Of a stretch of 64,000 nt of DNA, positions 16,594-26,012 are shown piece after piece; positions within the stretch are counted from its first letter, which is position 1, and each line of letters starts with the position of its first letter. The DNA comes from an uncultured Sphingomonadaceae bacterium (GTDB lineage: Bacteria > Pseudomonadota > Alphaproteobacteria > Sphingomonadales > Sphingomonadaceae). The translations under genes were made by a program, and so were the position numbers. Under the pieces are notes generated by a model, which worked only from the letters and a program-made list of their open reading frames with translations, did not search any database and was not told where the DNA came from. The DNA lies in assembly GCA_947493195.1 (NCBI GenBank), contig CANLQG010000001.1:62001-126000 (forward strand), written 5' to 3'.

Positions 16594-18018
16594 ATGGTAG
16601 AGCCTGAACAGCGGCTGCTGATGCTTATTGAAAACGATCCGGCGCAAAGCCGGCTGATCGGCGCGCTGGCGGGCCGTGAAGGCTGGCGCGTGCTGAGCGT
16701 GGACGATAGCGAGAAAGCCATAGCCACGCTGGGCACCCGCCAGGGCATGCAGCTTTCCGCCATCATTCTCGATCAGGGCGTTCCGGGCGACCGCGCCTGC
16801 GAACTGATCGCCGAACTGAAAGAGCGCCGCCCCGCCCTGCCCATCGTGATGCTGACATCCAGCACCAGCCCGCAACTGGCCGTGGAGGCGATGCGGGCAG
16901 GCGTGACCGACTATCTGATAAGGCCCGTCTCACCCGACCGGCTGATGCAGGCCCTACGCAATTCCACTACCCGCGAGGCACCCGGCGACGAACTGATCCC
17001 GCTGTCGGAGAAAATGTCTTCGCAGCTCGATTTCGATACGATGGTCGGCACCGCGCCCGCGTTCCGCGATGCGCTGGCCAAGGCTGCCAAGGCGGCGCGC
17101 GGTCACGGCAATGTCCTGATCGAAGGCGAAAGCGGCACCGGCAAGGAAATGCTGGTGCGCGCCATGCGTGCAGCCAGCCCGCGCGCGAAAACCAGTTTTC
17201 GCATGATCAACATCGCGGGCGTTTCGGCAAACAGTGTCGAATCGCAGCTGTTCGGGCATGAGAAGGGTGCTTTCGCGGGGGCTTTCGACCAGCAGATGGG
17301 CGCATTCCAGCAATGCGATGGTGGCACCCTCGTGCTGGACGAGATCGACCGCCTTTCGCTGGAGGTTCAGGACAGGCTCGTAGGCGTGCTGGGATCCGGC
17401 AGCGTCAGGCCGCTGGGCGCGCAGTATGGTTTCAAGGTAGATGTGCGTGTGATCGCCGCCAGCAACCTGCCGCTGGCAGACCTTGTGGCGACCGGCCATT
17501 TCCGGGGTGAACTGCTGGAATACCTCGCGCGAACTTATATCGAACTGCCGCCCTTGCGAGAGCGCGACCGTGATATCGGCGCGCTGGCGCGCTATTTCCT
17601 CCACCAGATCGGCCAGCAGCCGGGTTTACGCCCGCTGGGCATCACCGGCGACGCGCTGCGCCTGCTCGGTGCATTCGAATGGCCAGGCAACGTGCGCCAG
17701 TTGCAGGCGGTGCTGTTCCGCGCGGCGGTGTTCTGCGATGGCGACGCGCTGACGGCGGATGACTTTCCGCAATTGCGCGAGATCATCGGCGAGACCGAAC
17801 AGCCCGTGCGCAACGGCCCGATCCGCGAGAGCGCGGGAGTGCAGCTATATACCGGCGACGGCAACCTGCGTCCGCTGGAGGACATCGAGGCCGATGTCAT
17901 ACGTCTTGCCATCGGTCATTACCGTGGCCGCATGACCGAAGTCGCGCGGCGTCTGGGTATCGGCCGCTCCACGCTCTACCGCAAGTTGAGCGATCTGGGG
18001 ATCGACAACGCCGCATAG
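16594..18018 (+). CDS. NtrC-family response regulator with altered receiver and sigma-54 loop
   Basis: 474 residues from MVEPEQRLLMLIENDPAQSR; the frame is open 61 codons upstream over the divergent promoter. Receiver domain 5-120 keeps the acidic pocket (E13, D15) and Asp60 (IILDQGVPG), but the conserved Lys is Arg110 (YLIRPVSP). AAA+ domain 148-390 has Walker A GESGTGKE at 178-185 and Walker B GGTLVLDEID at 243-252. The sigma-54 contact loop GAFTGA reads GAFAGA at 225-230. A Fis-type helix-turn-helix ends the protein (EVARRLGIGRSTLYRKL). It should bind DNA, but its ability to open sigma-54 promoters is doubtful. It is divergent from pnt. Confidence 0.85.
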   Translation: MVEPEQRLLMLIENDPAQSRLIGALAGREGWRVLSVDDSEKAIATLGTRQGMQLSAIILDQGVPGDRACELIAELKERRPALPIVMLTSSTSPQLAVEAMRAGVTDYLIRPVSPDRLMQALRNSTTREAPGDELIPLSEKMSSQLDFDTMVGTAPAFRDALAKAAKAARGHGNVLIEGESGTGKEMLVRAMRAASPRAKTSFRMINIAGVSANSVESQLFGHEKGAFAGAFDQQMGAFQQCDGGTLVLDEIDRLSLEVQDRLVGVLGSGSVRPLGAQYGFKVDVRVIAASNLPLADLVATGHFRGELLEYLARTYIELPPLRERDRDIGALARYFLHQIGQQPGLRPLGITGDALRLLGAFEWPGNVRQLQAVLFRAAVFCDGDALTADDFPQLREIIGETEQPVRNGPIRESAGVQLYTGDGNLRPLEDIEADVIRLAIGHYRGRMTEVARRLGIGRSTLYRKLSDLGIDNAA

Positions 18019-18084
18019 GTGAATCTTGTCGAAAAAGTCGCGGTTTTCTGCGGAACTACCGTGCTGCTGGGGCGCTTCCCCAGT

Positions 18085-18708
18085 ATGCTCGACTTTCGAT
18101 CCGCAATCGCCCTTGTGGCAATGGGACTGGCCCTCGGTTCCTGTGGGGACGGGGGTCCGACCGCCAGCGAGCCCGAGGCTCTGGTTACGAACCACAAGTC
18201 CGACACCGGTCTGCAAGAGGCCGATCTTGGGCCCCTTACTTACCAGTTCGATCCGGACGCGCTGACCGCCGCCGATGTAGAGATCGCGATCCCGCCCGAA
18301 TACGAGGCAAGCCAGCTGGCGACCAAGCTGATCCCTCGCGAACGCGCCCGGTTGCTGGGGCAGCTAGCCTGCACATACGGCCAGTCAGGCCAGACCAGTG
18401 AATGCAATGCCGCCCAGGAGATCGGGCTCGCCATTGCCTACCTGCCACGCCCCGTTGCCGAATATCGCCAGGCGTTCGAGAACGAGCGCCTCGATCGCGT
18501 CGAACTTGACGGGGTCGACGGGTTCTCCTTCACCGCGCAGGCCGAAGGTTCGGGCACGGAGTACCATTTCTTCGGGCTGGAGGACCGTACGATCCTCCTC
18601 GCCCGGCAATTCAACGATTCGGTCACACCGGATGCCGAAGAGGCGATGGGGGATGTGATCCACAGCCTTTCCGAGTCCCTCGACCGTCGCATTGACGCCA
18701 CTGACTAA
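18085..18708 (+). CDS. Putative lipoprotein, unknown function
   Basis: 207 residues from the ATG at 18085. MLDFRSAIALVAMGLALGSC is a lipoprotein signal with lipobox ALGSC, Cys at 20. The mature part is mixed alpha/beta with two further Cys in CTYGQSGQTSEC, which may form a disulfide in the periplasm. An upstream GTG at 18019 would place the signal internally and is less likely. It starts 66 bp after the regulator and may be co-transcribed. No family recognised. Confidence 0.6.
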   Translation: MLDFRSAIALVAMGLALGSCGDGGPTASEPEALVTNHKSDTGLQEADLGPLTYQFDPDALTAADVEIAIPPEYEASQLATKLIPRERARLLGQLACTYGQSGQTSECNAAQEIGLAIAYLPRPVAEYRQAFENERLDRVELDGVDGFSFTAQAEGSGTEYHFFGLEDRTILLARQFNDSVTPDAEEAMGDVIHSLSESLDRRIDATD

Positions 18709-18715
18709 AACCGGC

Positions 18716-19828
18716 TCAATCCGCCAGCATCGCAAACTCCGTCAGCGCAGCATCGCGCAACCCGCGCCACACGTTGCGCGCTTGCACGGTCTCCGCAACA
18801 TCGTGGACACGTAGCAGCTGCACCCCGGCATCCATGCCCAGCTGCGCAATGGCCAGCGATCCGCCCAGGCGCTTGTGCGCGGGTGCCTCGTTCGACAGCG
18901 CGCCGATCACCCGCTTGCGGCTGGCCCCCAGCAGGAGCGGCTGACCCAGCGCGTGGAATAGGGGGAGCGCATTGAGCAACGCGAGGTTATCGCTGAGCGA
19001 CTTGCCGAAGCCGATGCCGGGATCGAGCAAGATCCTTTCGCGCGCTATTCCTGCATCCAGCGCCCGATTGCGTGCGCCTTTCAGGAAATCGAAAACGTCG
19101 AACACGACGTTGGTATAGTCCGGCCCGGCGTGCAGGTCCTCCCCGTTGCCGGGCGCATGCATCAGCACGACGGGCGCGCCTGACGAGGCAGCGAATTCGA
19201 GACTGCGCGGATCGTAGCGCAGCGCCGATACATCGTTGATCACATGCGCCCCTGCCGCCAGAGCCGCCTCCATCACTGCCGGGCGACGCGTGTCGATGCT
19301 GACCGCCGCGCCCATTCCGACGCAATGGCGCACGGCGGGTTCGATACGCTTGATCTCCTCACCCTCCCACACTTCTTTCGCGCCCGGACGCGTGCTTTCG
19401 CCGCCCACGTCGATGATCGCCGCGCCGGCCTCATGCATGGCAGCGGCCTGCGCCTGCATGGCCTCGGCATTGTCCATGAATTCGCCGCCGTCGCTGAAGC
19501 TGTCGGGCGTGACGTTGAGGATGCCGACCACCTGCGGCTGGTCCAGTCGCACCGTGCGTTCGCCCAGTTGCAGCGCGATGTGCGCGGTGCGCAGGTTCGC
19601 CCACTGCGCCTCCCCTTCTGCGCCGACCTCTTCGGGCATCGCGGCAAGCACGTCGTCGATGGTCGATTTCGTCGCAACGTGGCGCTCTATCACCTGGCCA
19701 TCGCGGCGCAGCATCACCGCGAACTCGCGGGCATAGACCATGCCGCCTGCCAGCCGAACAGCCTCGCCCTCCACAGCCTGCGGGCCGGGCACGAAGGTCA
19801 GCGGCTGGATGTAGATCTGGTCGGCCAT
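18716..19828 (-). CDS. folP: Dihydropteroate synthase with an N-terminal extension
   Basis: 370 residues; typical DHPS is about 280. The catalytic TIM barrel starts at about residue 99 with VVGILNVTPDSFSDGGEF (the signature motif), then IIDVGGESTRPGA, SIDTRRPAVMEAALAAGAHVINDVSAL, APVVLMHAPG, LLDPGIGFGKSLSDNLALL and LLLGASRKRVIG, covering pterin, pABA and pyrophosphate sites. It condenses dihydropterin pyrophosphate with p-aminobenzoate in folate synthesis. The first 98 residues are an additional domain of mixed alpha/beta character, in frame and with normal codon use; whether the whole is translated depends on the ATG at 19828, which fits the coding bias. Confidence 0.93.
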   Translation of the reverse strand: MADQIYIQPLTFVPGPQAVEGEAVRLAGGMVYAREFAVMLRRDGQVIERHVATKSTIDDVLAAMPEEVGAEGEAQWANLRTAHIALQLGERTVRLDQPQVVGILNVTPDSFSDGGEFMDNAEAMQAQAAAMHEAGAAIIDVGGESTRPGAKEVWEGEEIKRIEPAVRHCVGMGAAVSIDTRRPAVMEAALAAGAHVINDVSALRYDPRSLEFAASSGAPVVLMHAPGNGEDLHAGPDYTNVVFDVFDFLKGARNRALDAGIARERILLDPGIGFGKSLSDNLALLNALPLFHALGQPLLLGASRKRVIGALSNEAPAHKRLGGSLAIAQLGMDAGVQLLRVHDVAETVQARNVWRGLRDAALTEFAMLAD

Positions 19829-20005
19829 TCAGATACCCTCGTCATTTCCAACTAATGTGGAACACATGGAACAGTGTCCTGGGGAGAAAATTCGCCCCTC
19901 TGTCATCCTTGTGAGGCAGACCCGCAACAGCGGGAAACCTGGCGTTGATCGGGAGGGGATTTGTCATGCCGACCATCTGCACCACCGCACTCCGGGTAGG
20001 AAACC

Positions 20006-21169
<1,164 letters not shown>

Positions 21170-21327
21170 TTATCCACAGGGGTGTGAGTCCTCTCGAGTC
21201 CCCGGTCAAGCGGCAATTTGGTCGCACCATCGGGATCCTGAGAGAGAACGAAAAGAGTCCGCCACAAGATGTTGAGTCTCCTGCCCTTTGCAGGACTCGA
21301 CATCGTGGGGTGTGGCCAAGAGGACTC
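21170..21327. promoter_or_regulatory. ccrM upstream region: DnaA box and six GANTC sites
   Basis: TTATCCACA at 21170-21178 is a perfect DnaA box. GANTC sites lie at 21186, 21196, 21255, 21274, 21294 and 21323 (five-base spans), six in 142 bp; at about 64% GC roughly 0.5 would be expected by chance. They fill the gap between ccrM (minus) and the sulfotransferase gene (plus). In Caulobacter the ccrM promoter carries GANTC sites through which methylation state affects transcription, so an autoregulatory cell-cycle promoter is likely. Confidence 0.7.
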
Positions 21328-21363
21328 ACTGGTGGCACAACGGTGCGAACAGGGGGTTTTCTT

Positions 21364-22056
21364 ATGGCACTGGAAGTGATCGCAGCAGGGCTTGGCCGCA
21401 ATGCCACGTTCTCGATGAAATTCGCGCTGGAGCATCTGGGGTTCGGGCCTTGCCACCACATGAGCGAGGTTTTCGCCGATGGTCGCACGCAGGTGCCGCT
21501 GTGGATTGCGGCCAGCCAGGGCAATCCGGACTGGGATGCCATTTTCGAAGGGTTTCGTTCTACCAGCGACTACCCTTCTGCGACCTACTGGCGCGAGCTG
21601 TCGGACTATTATCCCGATGCCAAGGTAGTCCTTACCACCCGCGATCCCGATAGCTGGTTCGATTCCGTCAACGAGACGATTTTCTCGCCCCGCATGATGG
21701 ATTCGCTGAAAGGCTCACCCGTGGAGGTGATGATGAACGGCGTGATCTTCGACCACTTCGACGGCGACATCACCGACCGCGCTTTTATGACCGACTGGTA
21801 CGTGAAGCGGAACCAGCAGGTTGTCGACACCCTGCCGCCCGAACGCCTTCTGCAATACCACCCCAAGATGGGCTGGCAGCCGCTCTGCGATTTCCTTGGG
21901 GTCGACGTGCCCGACGTACCCTTCCCCCGCGTCAACAGTCGCGACGAACTGGGTGCCGCAAGTGACGAGATGGGAGGTATCCCTGCCGATCCGGACGCAG
22001 CGGAACGTTTCGGCAGGGAATACATCGCCCAGCTGAAGGCCAAAGCCTTCGGCTAG
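21364..22056 (+). CDS. Sulfotransferase family protein
   Basis: 230 residues from MALEVIAAGLGRNATFSMKF; the region GLGRNATFSMKFALEHLG is the 5'-phosphosulfate-binding loop of the family in modified form, and VVLTTRDPDSWFDSV is the 3'-phosphate-binding motif. It closely resembles the sulfotransferase-like (DUF-type NAD-dependent-epimerase-associated) group common in alphaproteobacteria and fungi. The frame is open 60 codons upstream across the GANTC cluster, but the ATG at 21364 fits the conserved N-terminus. The substrate is unknown. It is divergent from ccrM, and might share methylation-dependent control. Confidence 0.8.
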   Translation: MALEVIAAGLGRNATFSMKFALEHLGFGPCHHMSEVFADGRTQVPLWIAASQGNPDWDAIFEGFRSTSDYPSATYWRELSDYYPDAKVVLTTRDPDSWFDSVNETIFSPRMMDSLKGSPVEVMMNGVIFDHFDGDITDRAFMTDWYVKRNQQVVDTLPPERLLQYHPKMGWQPLCDFLGVDVPDVPFPRVNSRDELGAASDEMGGIPADPDAAERFGREYIAQLKAKAFG

Positions 22057-22086
22057 GCGGAAGCGAACCGGGGGCGGATTTCGCGG

Positions 22087-22992
22087 TTAGATTTTGGGTT
22101 CAATACCGGTTAGCTCGACCGACTTGTCCCACAGGCGTGCGGCCAGCGTTTCGTCCTGCGCCCGCTTGCTCTGCACGGCCCTGCCAGAGGTCTTTCCGCG
22201 CGTTTCCATGAAGCCATAGGGACCGTAATAGTCGCCGCCCTGTGCCGAAGGATCCGTGGCGGCCTGCAACGCGGGCAGCGCGCCCTCTTCCGAGGTGTTG
22301 AGTACCGCGCCGACGATGGAGGAAAAATATTTTCCGCCCTTGATGTGGCGCATCAACTCGCTTGCCGCGATGCCGGGATGGCTGGACAGCGCTATGGCTT
22401 TGGAGCCTGCCTTGCGCAACCGGCGATCCAGTTCGTTGGCGAACAGCAGGTTGGCAAGCTTGCTCTGGCCATAGAACTTCGTCTTGTCGTATCCCTCGCT
22501 GCCATCGAGATTGTCGAAATCGATGTCGGCGTTGCGGTGTGCGATGCTGGACTGCATCACGACGCGGCCACCGTCACCCTCTGCCAGCTTGTCCAGCAGC
22601 AGAGAGGTGAAGGCGAAGTGGCCAAGGTGGTTCACGGCGAACTGAAGCTCGCAGCCCGCCGTCGCGGTGGAGAACGGGGGCATCATCACGCCGGCGTTGT
22701 TCACCAGCATGTCGATCCGCTCTTCCTTCGCAGCGGTCTCTGCCGCCTCGCGCACGGTGGCGAGATTGGCAAGGTCGAGATGCACGTATTCGGTTTCCCC
22801 GCCCTGTTCGCGCCCGCCGTCAATCCGGGCGATGGCCTCCGCTGCCTTGTCGCCATCACGGCAGGCCAGCAGCACGCGGGCGCCCTTGGCAGCCAGAGCG
22901 CGTGCAATCTCGAACCCGATACCGGTGTTGGCGCCGGTGACCACGGCTGTGCGACCCTGCTGGATCGGAATATCGCCGAAAGTGAAACTCAT
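22087..22992 (-). CDS. Short-chain dehydrogenase/reductase, retinol-dehydrogenase-like
   Basis: 301 residues. TGANTGIGFEIARALAAKGA is the cofactor-binding glycine motif (about 20-39), LVNNAGVM the central motif, SSIAHR holds the catalytic Ser region and YGQSKLANLLF the YxxxK. The layout, with a long C-terminal extension after YxxxK, resembles the WW-domain oxidoreductase/retinol dehydrogenase branch. The ATG shares its A with the stop of rnhB (TGATG), so the two are translationally coupled. Substrate unknown. Confidence 0.85.
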   Translation of the reverse strand: MSFTFGDIPIQQGRTAVVTGANTGIGFEIARALAAKGARVLLACRDGDKAAEAIARIDGGREQGGETEYVHLDLANLATVREAAETAAKEERIDMLVNNAGVMMPPFSTATAGCELQFAVNHLGHFAFTSLLLDKLAEGDGGRVVMQSSIAHRNADIDFDNLDGSEGYDKTKFYGQSKLANLLFANELDRRLRKAGSKAIALSSHPGIAASELMRHIKGGKYFSSIVGAVLNTSEEGALPALQAATDPSAQGGDYYGPYGFMETRGKTSGRAVQSKRAQDETLAARLWDKSVELTGIEPKI

Positions 22993-23627
22993 CAGAACAT
23001 CTCCATTTGCGCGACCGGCGCGAAACTGCGGCGGTGCAGCGGCGTCGGTCCGTATGTTCGCAATGCTTCGAGATGCTCTTTCGATCCGTAACCCTTGTTC
23101 CGCTCCCACCCGTAATGCGGGTGCGCGCGCGCAGCATCGGCCATCATGCGGTCGCGATATTCCTTGGCGATGATGCTGGCAGCGCCGATGCAGGCTTCCT
23201 TCCCGTCGCCGCCCACGATGGGCCGCGCGGGCCAGCGCCATTCGGCGCAGCGACCGGCAGGAGTGAGGTTGCCATCGATCAGCGCTTCCAGCCGGTCCTG
23301 CCCCAGTGCGGCGCACAGGTTCTGCATGGCGAGGCTCATCGCCAGCATGGTGGCGCCGAAGATGTTGAGCCGGTCGATATCCTCCACATCCACCACGCCG
23401 ATGCCGAATGCGCAGCGTCGACGAATGGCGCGCTCGGCCTCCGCCCGCGCCCTGGCGCTCATCACCTTGGAATCGCCTACCCCCTTTGGCCTCGGTTTAC
23501 ACAGCACCACTGCTGCCGCCACAACCGGCCCGGCAAGCGGTCCGCGACCGGCCTCGTCTACGCCGGCGACTAGCGGACCAGGTGCCAGTGTGGCACAAAA
23601 GTCGTTCGAAGGAGTTCCCGAGAGCAT
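22992..23627 (-). CDS. rnhB: Ribonuclease HII
   Basis: 211 residues from the ATG at 23627. LVAGVDEAGRGPLAGPVVAAAVVL carries the first acidic residues (DE), GVGDSKVMSARAR the DSK motif, and ALIDGNL and GGDGKEACIGAASIIAKEYRD the remaining acids. It degrades RNA in RNA-DNA hybrids and removes single ribonucleotides. The start codon lies in GCATGC, overlapping the start codon of the divergent sugar dehydrogenase gene; there is no convincing ribosome-binding site for it and the frame stays open for 29 more codons upstream, so the N-terminus is uncertain. Confidence 0.92.
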   Translation of the reverse strand: MLSGTPSNDFCATLAPGPLVAGVDEAGRGPLAGPVVAAAVVLCKPRPKGVGDSKVMSARARAEAERAIRRRCAFGIGVVDVEDIDRLNIFGATMLAMSLAMQNLCAALGQDRLEALIDGNLTPAGRCAEWRWPARPIVGGDGKEACIGAASIIAKEYRDRMMADAARAHPHYGWERNKGYGSKEHLEALRTYGPTPLHRRSFAPVAQMEMF

Positions 23628-24828
23628 GCGATACAAAATCCTGACCGCCATCATATTGCCCGCCGCCGCGCTCGCAAGCTGCAACAGCGCCGCAACCGGG
23701 GATACCGCCCCCACCCCCTCATCTACCGAAATGCAGAGCGGGGTGCCCGTGGGCGGCGAACCGGTGGAAGTCCAGTCCCAGTCGCCGTTCGATGTCGCCA
23801 GTTACGGCGCGTTCGACGAGCCTTGGGCGCTGGCCTTCGAACCGGGAACGGGCGTGATCTTCATGACCGAGAAGCCGGGCACGATGAAGTTCTTCGATCC
23901 CGCCACTGGCCGCACGGGAACCGTCAATGGCATGCCCTCGGTCGCTTACGAGGGACAAGGCGGCCTGGGCGCGCTCGCCTTCGCGCCGGATTACGAAACG
24001 AACGACATGATCTACCTCTCGTGGGCCAAGCAGGACGGCGAAGGCACGAAGGCCGTTGTCGGACGCGGCACACTGGTGTGCGAGCAGGCCGATAGCTGCT
24101 ACGTCGACGGCCTCACCGAGATCTGGCAGCAGAGCCAGGCCATGCCGCGCCCGGGCCACTATTCGCACCGGATCGCATTTTCGCCTGATGGCCAATACCT
24201 GTTCGTCTCCAGCGGAGACCGGCAGGCGCAAACGCCAGCGCAGGACCTGTCGAACAATCTCGGCACCGTCGTTCGCCTGAACCTCGACGGTACGCCTGCC
24301 GCGGGCAATCCCTTCGCCGACCGGGGCAGCCCGACGGACCAGATCTGGACCTACGGCCAGCGCAACATGCTGGGCTTGGAGTTCGATTCCTCCGGCAACC
24401 TGTGGGCGCTGGAACACGGCCCCGCAGGCGGTGACGAGCTCAACCTCGTGAAGCGCGGCAGCAACTACGGCTGGCCGACCCGTTCGAATGGCGAGAATTA
24501 CGATGGCACGCCGATTCCGGATCATTCGCCCGACGATGGCTTTGCCAAGCCCGCGATCGGCTGGACCCCGGTGATCGCGCCCGGCGGCATGGTGTTCTAC
24601 CAAGGCGGCATGTTCGCCGACTGGCAGGGCCAGCTCCTCATCGCCAACCTGCGCACGCAGTCGATCAGCCGGGTCACGGTAAACGCCTCTGCCAATTCCG
24701 CCGACGAGGCTGCGCGCTACGAAATGCCTGGCCGCCTGCGCGATATCGCCGTGGCGCCCGATGGCGCGATCTGGGTGATCGAGGACGGCGAAAACGGTCG
24801 CCTGCTGCGGCTCACACCAAAGGAATAG
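23626..24828 (+). CDS. PQQ-dependent sugar dehydrogenase (YliI/GSDH-like) lipoprotein
   Basis: 400 residues. MRYKILTAIILPAAALASC is a lipoprotein signal (Cys 19). The mature protein is a six-bladed propeller of the soluble aldose sugar dehydrogenase type: DEPWALAFEPGTGVIFMTEKPG, GQGGLGALAFAP, HYSHRIAFSPDGQYLFVSSGDR, YGQRNMLGLEF and LWALEHGPAGGDELNLVKRGSNYGWP are conserved blade motifs that include the PQQ- and calcium-site residues. It would oxidise aldose sugars in the periplasm if PQQ is available; no PQQ synthesis gene is in the window. GGAG lies about 8 bases before the ATG. Its promoter must lie inside rnhB. Confidence 0.88.
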   Translation: MRYKILTAIILPAAALASCNSAATGDTAPTPSSTEMQSGVPVGGEPVEVQSQSPFDVASYGAFDEPWALAFEPGTGVIFMTEKPGTMKFFDPATGRTGTVNGMPSVAYEGQGGLGALAFAPDYETNDMIYLSWAKQDGEGTKAVVGRGTLVCEQADSCYVDGLTEIWQQSQAMPRPGHYSHRIAFSPDGQYLFVSSGDRQAQTPAQDLSNNLGTVVRLNLDGTPAAGNPFADRGSPTDQIWTYGQRNMLGLEFDSSGNLWALEHGPAGGDELNLVKRGSNYGWPTRSNGENYDGTPIPDHSPDDGFAKPAIGWTPVIAPGGMVFYQGGMFADWQGQLLIANLRTQSISRVTVNASANSADEAARYEMPGRLRDIAVAPDGAIWVIEDGENGRLLRLTPKE

Positions 24829-24888
24829 GCAAAGGTAACGCGCGAAACATTTGCGCCCGCCAGCCTGCGGGCCTATCGGCGCGCGCCC

Positions 24889-25407
24889 ATGGATGAACTT
24901 ACCGCCACCCTGATTCCGCTTTCCAAAGTGGACCCTGCCATGATCGAGGCGCTGCTCGACCGCGCCTTTGGCGAGGACCGGCATTCGCGCACGGCCTACA
25001 AGGTGCGCGAGGGGACCGACTGGCTGCCCGTATTGAGCTTCGCCGTGGTGGACGAGAATCGCCATCTTGTCGGGTCGATCCAGGTGTGGCCGGTTGCGCT
25101 GACCGATGATCGCGGCCGCCGCCATCCGCTGCTGATGGTGGGGCCGGTCGCGGTCGTGCCGGAACGCCACAACCAGGGCTTTGGTCAGGCGCTGTTCGCG
25201 GCCGTGTTCGACGCGATGGACCCCGCAGCCGCCCTGCCCCAAGTACTGATCGGCGATCCCGAATATTACGGCCGGTTCGGTTTCCACGCTGCTCCCACGC
25301 AAGACTGGGACCTGCCCGGCCCGTTCGAGCGTCACCGCCTACTGGTGCGCAGCGATAATCCGGGCATTTTGCCCGACCACGGTACATTGGGCCCTTGGCT
25401 TGGATGA
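24889..25407 (+). CDS. GNAT-family N-acetyltransferase (YhbS-like)
   Basis: 172 residues. LLMVGPVAVVPERHNQGFGQALFAAVFDAM (about 83-112) is GNAT motif A with the acetyl-CoA pyrophosphate loop RHNQGFGQAL. IGDPEYYGRFGFHAA is the GDPxYYxRFGF motif of the YhbS group. The acceptor is unknown. It is followed with only a 25-bp gap by the DUF1285 gene, so they probably share a transcript with the NUDIX and cca genes downstream. Confidence 0.85.
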   Translation: MDELTATLIPLSKVDPAMIEALLDRAFGEDRHSRTAYKVREGTDWLPVLSFAVVDENRHLVGSIQVWPVALTDDRGRRHPLLMVGPVAVVPERHNQGFGQALFAAVFDAMDPAAALPQVLIGDPEYYGRFGFHAAPTQDWDLPGPFERHRLLVRSDNPGILPDHGTLGPWLG

Positions 25408-25432
25408 CATCAATGGCCATCTGGTGAGAACC

Positions 25433-26002
25433 ATGGCTTATGATATCCCACCCGACCTTGCCGGAATGAACCTGCTGGAAATTGCCGAGCAGGTGCAGGC
25501 GCGCAAGCTGCCTCCCGTCGACACGTGGAAGCCCGAAAGCACCAGCGACAGCCGCATGCGCATCGCCGCCGACGGCACCTGGTATCATGACGGCAGCCCG
25601 GTCACGCGGCCGGCGATGGTGCGCGCCTTCGCCAGCCTTTTGTGGCGCGATCCGGCGGACGGTCAGCATTATCTCGTCACCCCGCACTATCGCCAGACGA
25701 TAGAAGTGGAGGACGCTGCTTTCATCGCGACCGACATGCGTGAGGATGCCAAAGCTCTTGGGGGCGCTCTTGCCTTCCGGCTCAACACCGATGAACTGGT
25801 GATCGCCGGACCTGACAACCCCCTTCGCGCAGAAGGCGATCCCGACGCGCCCTCCATCTACCTGGCCGTGCGCCACGGGTGCGAGGCGAAGCTGGACCGG
25901 TCCACCTGGATGCAACTGGCACATTTCGCGCTGGAGCGCGGCGGCGATGAGCTGGCCGTTACCAGCCAGGGCGAGACCTTTTCCCTGAAACCGTCAGCGT
26001 GA
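25433..26002 (+). CDS. DUF1285 family protein
   Basis: 189 residues from MAYDIPPDLAGMNLLEIAEQ. The core RIAADGTWYHDGSPVTRPAMVRAFASLL is the DUF1285 signature, followed by YLVTPHYRQTIEVEDAAFIA. Function is unknown to me; the family is widespread in alphaproteobacteria next to NUDIX and cca genes, as here. A TTG at 25400 and a GTG at 25424 are alternative starts that would overlap the GNAT gene; the ATG is preferred. Confidence 0.8.
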   Translation: MAYDIPPDLAGMNLLEIAEQVQARKLPPVDTWKPESTSDSRMRIAADGTWYHDGSPVTRPAMVRAFASLLWRDPADGQHYLVTPHYRQTIEVEDAAFIATDMREDAKALGGALAFRLNTDELVIAGPDNPLRAEGDPDAPSIYLAVRHGCEAKLDRSTWMQLAHFALERGGDELAVTSQGETFSLKPSA

Positions 26003-26012
26003 CGGGGGCCGG

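Noticed and set aside
19829..20005. Possible gene or RNA in the folP-ccrM gap
   Set aside because: Frames here are short and uncharacteristic and I see no stable hairpin with a T tract.
23719..25335. 538-codon frame antisense to the sugar dehydrogenase and GNAT genes
   Set aside because: It spans two real genes and their gap and shows no domain.
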